Source of the DNA: Cellvibrionaceae bacterium
GTDB lineage: Bacteria > Pseudomonadota > Gammaproteobacteria > Pseudomonadales > Cellvibrionaceae
NCBI GenBank assembly: GCA_027012915.1
Contig: JALUYN010000614.1
Location: 1 to 6,765 of the forward strand
Reading direction: 5' to 3'
Length of the DNA: 6,765 bases
The translations under genes were made by a program, and so were the position numbers. Position 1 is the first letter of the stretch, and the number at the start of each line of letters is the position of its first letter. This document shows, piece after piece, positions 5,251 through 6,765 of this stretch. The notes under the pieces are model-generated. The model saw nothing but the letters and a program-made list of their open reading frames with translations, ran no database searches and had not been told where the DNA came from.

Positions 5251-5422
5251 TCTCCTATCTCCCCCGCCTATTGATTTACAAGGCTTTTTACCAATCCCCT
5301 AAGACCTCTCTGATCTCTTACTTCGCTATATCTATTTTTGATAGCAGATACATATATTTTGAATCACCTTCAGAACGAGCATTGGTGCGGCCTCGCGCCG
5401 TTTCTTCGTTTCTTCTCCCCAT
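5250..5422. other. Junction region, possible attachment-site remnant
   Basis: At about 5250 the Ala-rich frame ends and sequence changes to a pyrimidine-rich block, TCTCCTATCTCCCCCGCC (5251-5268), then AT-rich ATTGATTTACAAGGC and following. The block is reminiscent of a tRNA-Ser-like 3' end (…CTCCGCC) next to an AT-rich tail, the usual make-up of an attachment site beside a P4-type integrase, but no tRNA cloverleaf is visible. A degenerate inverted repeat, CTATTTTTGATAG (5332-5344), lies in the AT-rich part. I see no gene here. Confidence 0.3.
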
Positions 5423-5716
5423 CTACTTGTCCTTCCCTTTCTCCATTCGACGCTCTTCCAACGCTGCGAGGCCTTTTGCGGTCACTGTAATGGTCAGGCT
5501 GTCAGTGGCCCCAAATAGGTCTACATCGATCCCCCGCTCCCGGAAAAGCCGCATCATGGCGGTCAGCGTGTCGGCCCGCATGGCCATTTCCAGGGTTTCG
5601 TTACGGGCGACCGTGGATTTAGCCACACCTAACGCATCTGCGAATTCCTGCTGACTCATGCCGAGGGCAGCCCGGCCCATGCGCATGGCGAGCGCAAAAC
5701 GGTTTTTTTCTTCCAT
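5423..5716 (-). CDS. Small XRE-family transcriptional regulator next to the integrase
   Basis: A 97-residue regulator. Residues 7-45 hold a Cro/C1-type helix-turn-helix: ALAMRMGRAALGMSQQEFAD for the first two helices, then ALGVAKSTVARNE for the turn and recognition helix. Residues 45-68 (MAMRADTLTAMMRLFRERGIDVDLFG) form a helix followed by a short strand, possibly a dimerisation surface. The tail is basic and charged. The ATG at 5716 is preceded by GAGGTG about 9 bases upstream. It is divergent from the tyrosine integrase, sharing a 108-bp gap with a perfect palindrome, so it probably represses itself, the integrase or both. No toxin-like frame lies beside it, so an antitoxin role is less likely but not excluded. 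Confidence 0.8.
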   Translation of the reverse strand: MEEKNRFALAMRMGRAALGMSQQEFADALGVAKSTVARNETLEMAMRADTLTAMMRLFRERGIDVDLFGATDSLTITVTAKGLAALEERRMEKGKDK

Positions 5717-5759
5717 TAGGGTTTACACCTCACGATTCTGAAGCTATAAAGTACGCATT

Positions 5760-5776
5760 CGCTATCACTGATAGCG
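5760..5776. promoter_or_regulatory. Perfect palindrome, likely operator for the regulator/integrase pair
   Basis: CGCTATCA (5760-5767), C (5768), TGATAGCG (5769-5776): two perfectly complementary 8-base arms around one base, near the middle of the divergent intergenic region. The inner 13 bases have the form CTATCA-N-TGATAG, which coincides with the core of classical tetracycline operators, although the adjacent regulator is XRE, not TetR. A near-direct repeat (CGCATTCGC 5755-5763, CGTATTCGC 5775-5783) overlaps it. A candidate -10 for the integrase, TACGAT (5792-5797), lies just downstream, but no good -35 is visible. Confidence 0.6.
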
Positions 5777-5824
5777 TATTCGCATCATAAGTACGATATT
5801 TAGCCAAATAGAGAGGAACCGCTC

Positions 5825-6765
5825 ATGCCGTCGCAGAACCTAACCCAAGTCTTTGTGGATCGTAGCAATCTGTGCCCAAAGGGCAAGAAAAAGGTCGACT
5901 ATTTCGATCTGAAAGTCACAGGACTGCTGCTAAAGGTGCTCTATTCAGGTCAAAAGACCTGGTATCTACGCTATGCCACCGATCATGGGCGTATGAGGGA
6001 GAAAAAGCTGGCCTTGGCCTCAGTGCTGTCGTTAGCGGAGGCCAGAGAGCTTGCCCGAGGTCACTTAAGTGACATTGCGAAAGGAAACGATCCCTTTGAC
6101 CGCAAGGCGGCGATGAAAGCGATCCCGACGCTATCAGTGTTCATTAATGAGACCTACATGCCCTACATTCGTAGTCATAAACGCTCCTGGGAGACCGATC
6201 AGATACTGTTGCGCGCCCATGTGCTACCACACTGGGGTCATCTGCACCTGGATGAGATAACGCAACAGCGGGCGATCAAGCTGTTCGCCGATCACCGTTT
6301 AACCCACAAACCCGCGAGCACCAACCGCGTATACGACATGCTGAACACGGTGTTTCATCTGGCGATCCGTTGGGAGACCGGACTGACCGCGAATCCGCTC
6401 AAGAACGTGCGGCGTTATAAAGAAAACAATAAGCGGGAGCGTTATTTGACCGAGGGTGAGGCCAAACAGCTGTTTGAGGCACTGGAAACCACGAAAGCGC
6501 CCCAGTTAAGGGCCATCGTGACGATGCTGCTACTGACCGGCGCCCGTTTAAGCGAAGTGCTGAATGCCCAGTGGAAAGACTTTGATACGGTCGCGAAGGT
6601 GTGGACGATTGAGTTCAACAAGAGCGGCAAGACCCGCTACGTGCCATTGTCCGATTCAGCGATCCAACTGATCGAGAACATGCCGCGTATCGAAGGTTGC
6701 CCCTATTCGTTCGCCAATCCGCAGACAAAAGAGCCATATACAAGCATTCACTACGCCTGGGACAC
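5825..6765 (+). CDS. P4-type tyrosine integrase, 3' end beyond the window
   Basis: An open frame of 313 codons without stop, continuing off the right edge. It should catalyse site-specific integration and excision of the element it belongs to. Residues 1-90 are an arm-type DNA-binding region (YFDLKVTGLLLKVLYSGQKT, then TWYLRYATDHGRMREKKLAL and LSLAEARELA), as in P4-like integrases. Residues 100-185 are the SAM-like core-binding domain (TLSVFINETYMPYIRSHKRS). The catalytic domain begins near 205 (RYLTEGEAKQLFEAL) with R241 in LTGARLSEVL and the probable catalytic lysine K266 in FNKSGKTRYVPL. The HxxR box and tyrosine nucleophile would lie beyond the edge. AGAGGA about 8 bases upstream supports the ATG at 5825. 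It diverges from the small XRE regulator, with a palindrome between them. Confidence 0.9.
   Translation, partial: MPSQNLTQVFVDRSNLCPKGKKKVDYFDLKVTGLLLKVLYSGQKTWYLRYATDHGRMREKKLALASVLSLAEARELARGHLSDIAKGNDPFDRKAAMKAIPTLSVFINETYMPYIRSHKRSWETDQILLRAHVLPHWGHLHLDEITQQRAIKLFADHRLTHKPASTNRVYDMLNTVFHLAIRWETGLTANPLKNVRRYKENNKRERYLTEGEAKQLFEALETTKAPQLRAIVTMLLLTGARLSEVLNAQWKDFDTVAKVWTIEFNKSGKTRYVPLSDSAIQLIENMPRIEGCPYSFANPQTKEPYTSIHYAWD

Noticed and set aside
4615..5302. Plus-strand Ser/Cys-rich and Ala-rich open frames
   Set aside because: Shadows of the Ala-rich fragment; they cross the IS3 boundary and the 5250 junction, and have no start signals.
5760..5776. Tetracycline-resistance regulation
   Set aside because: Despite the tetO-like core there is no TetR-type regulator or efflux gene in the window; a self-operator of the XRE regulator is simpler.
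5872..6072. Small plus-strand open frame near the integrase start
   Set aside because: It lies inside the integrase gene in another frame; the integrase frame carries the conserved P4-type motifs throughout.
1..6765. CRISPR array, intact tRNA or rRNA, retron or known multi-gene defence system
   Set aside because: I looked for regularly spaced repeats, cloverleaf sequences, reverse transcriptase motifs and defence-type ATPase/nuclease sets and found none beyond the genes listed.

Overview
The window reads as an accessory, mobile-element-rich patch of a moderately GC-rich proteobacterial genome. The protein styles (HigB2/HigA-like toxin-antitoxin pair, IS3 and IS1182 transposases, P4-type tyrosine integrase, acidic Ala-rich surface-type protein) fit a gammaproteobacterium. 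A halophile of the Halomonas kind is my guess from general resemblance only; nothing here proves the genus. I see no rRNA, intact tRNA or CRISPR array.

Left part (1-2085): the first 38 bases are the start of an IS1182-family transposase reading leftward off the window. The terminal region of that element (to about 108) has cut off the 3' end of a leftward YqaJ/lambda-exonuclease-like recombination nuclease gene. Divergent from the nuclease is a toxin-first type II toxin-antitoxin operon (RelE/HigB2-like toxin, XRE antitoxin, 4-base overlap), with a plausible promoter overlapped by a strong palindromic operator. Convergent with it is a small leftward gene for a zinc-ribbon protein whose two Cys pairs are separated by a long glycine-zipper segment.

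Middle part (2161-4670): a complete rightward rve/DDE integrase-transposase with an unusual hydrophobic N-terminus is followed by about 260 bp of apparently non-coding DNA that may hold a decayed IS3 orfB tail. Then comes a structurally intact, leftward IS3-family element (about 3427-4670) with near-perfect 20-bp terminal inverted repeats, orfA, orfB and a textbook A AAA AAG frameshift heptamer.

Right part (4671-6765): the IS3 element abuts a leftward Ala-rich gene fragment that has lost both ends: its 3' side stops at the IS and its 5' side stops at about 5250. Beyond that junction lies an integration module: a small XRE regulator (leftward) and a P4-type tyrosine integrase (rightward, running off the window). 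They are separated by a perfect 8-1-8 palindrome that is a good candidate operator. The 5250 junction is therefore a candidate edge of an integrated element.

Together the genes describe a site of repeated insertion: a recombination nuclease broken by one IS, a surface-type gene truncated on both sides, and a toxin-antitoxin pair that could help stabilise the region. I find no convincing wholly new system. The most distinctive items are the split zinc-ribbon/glycine-zipper protein, the two palindromic operators and the multiply truncated Ala-rich gene.
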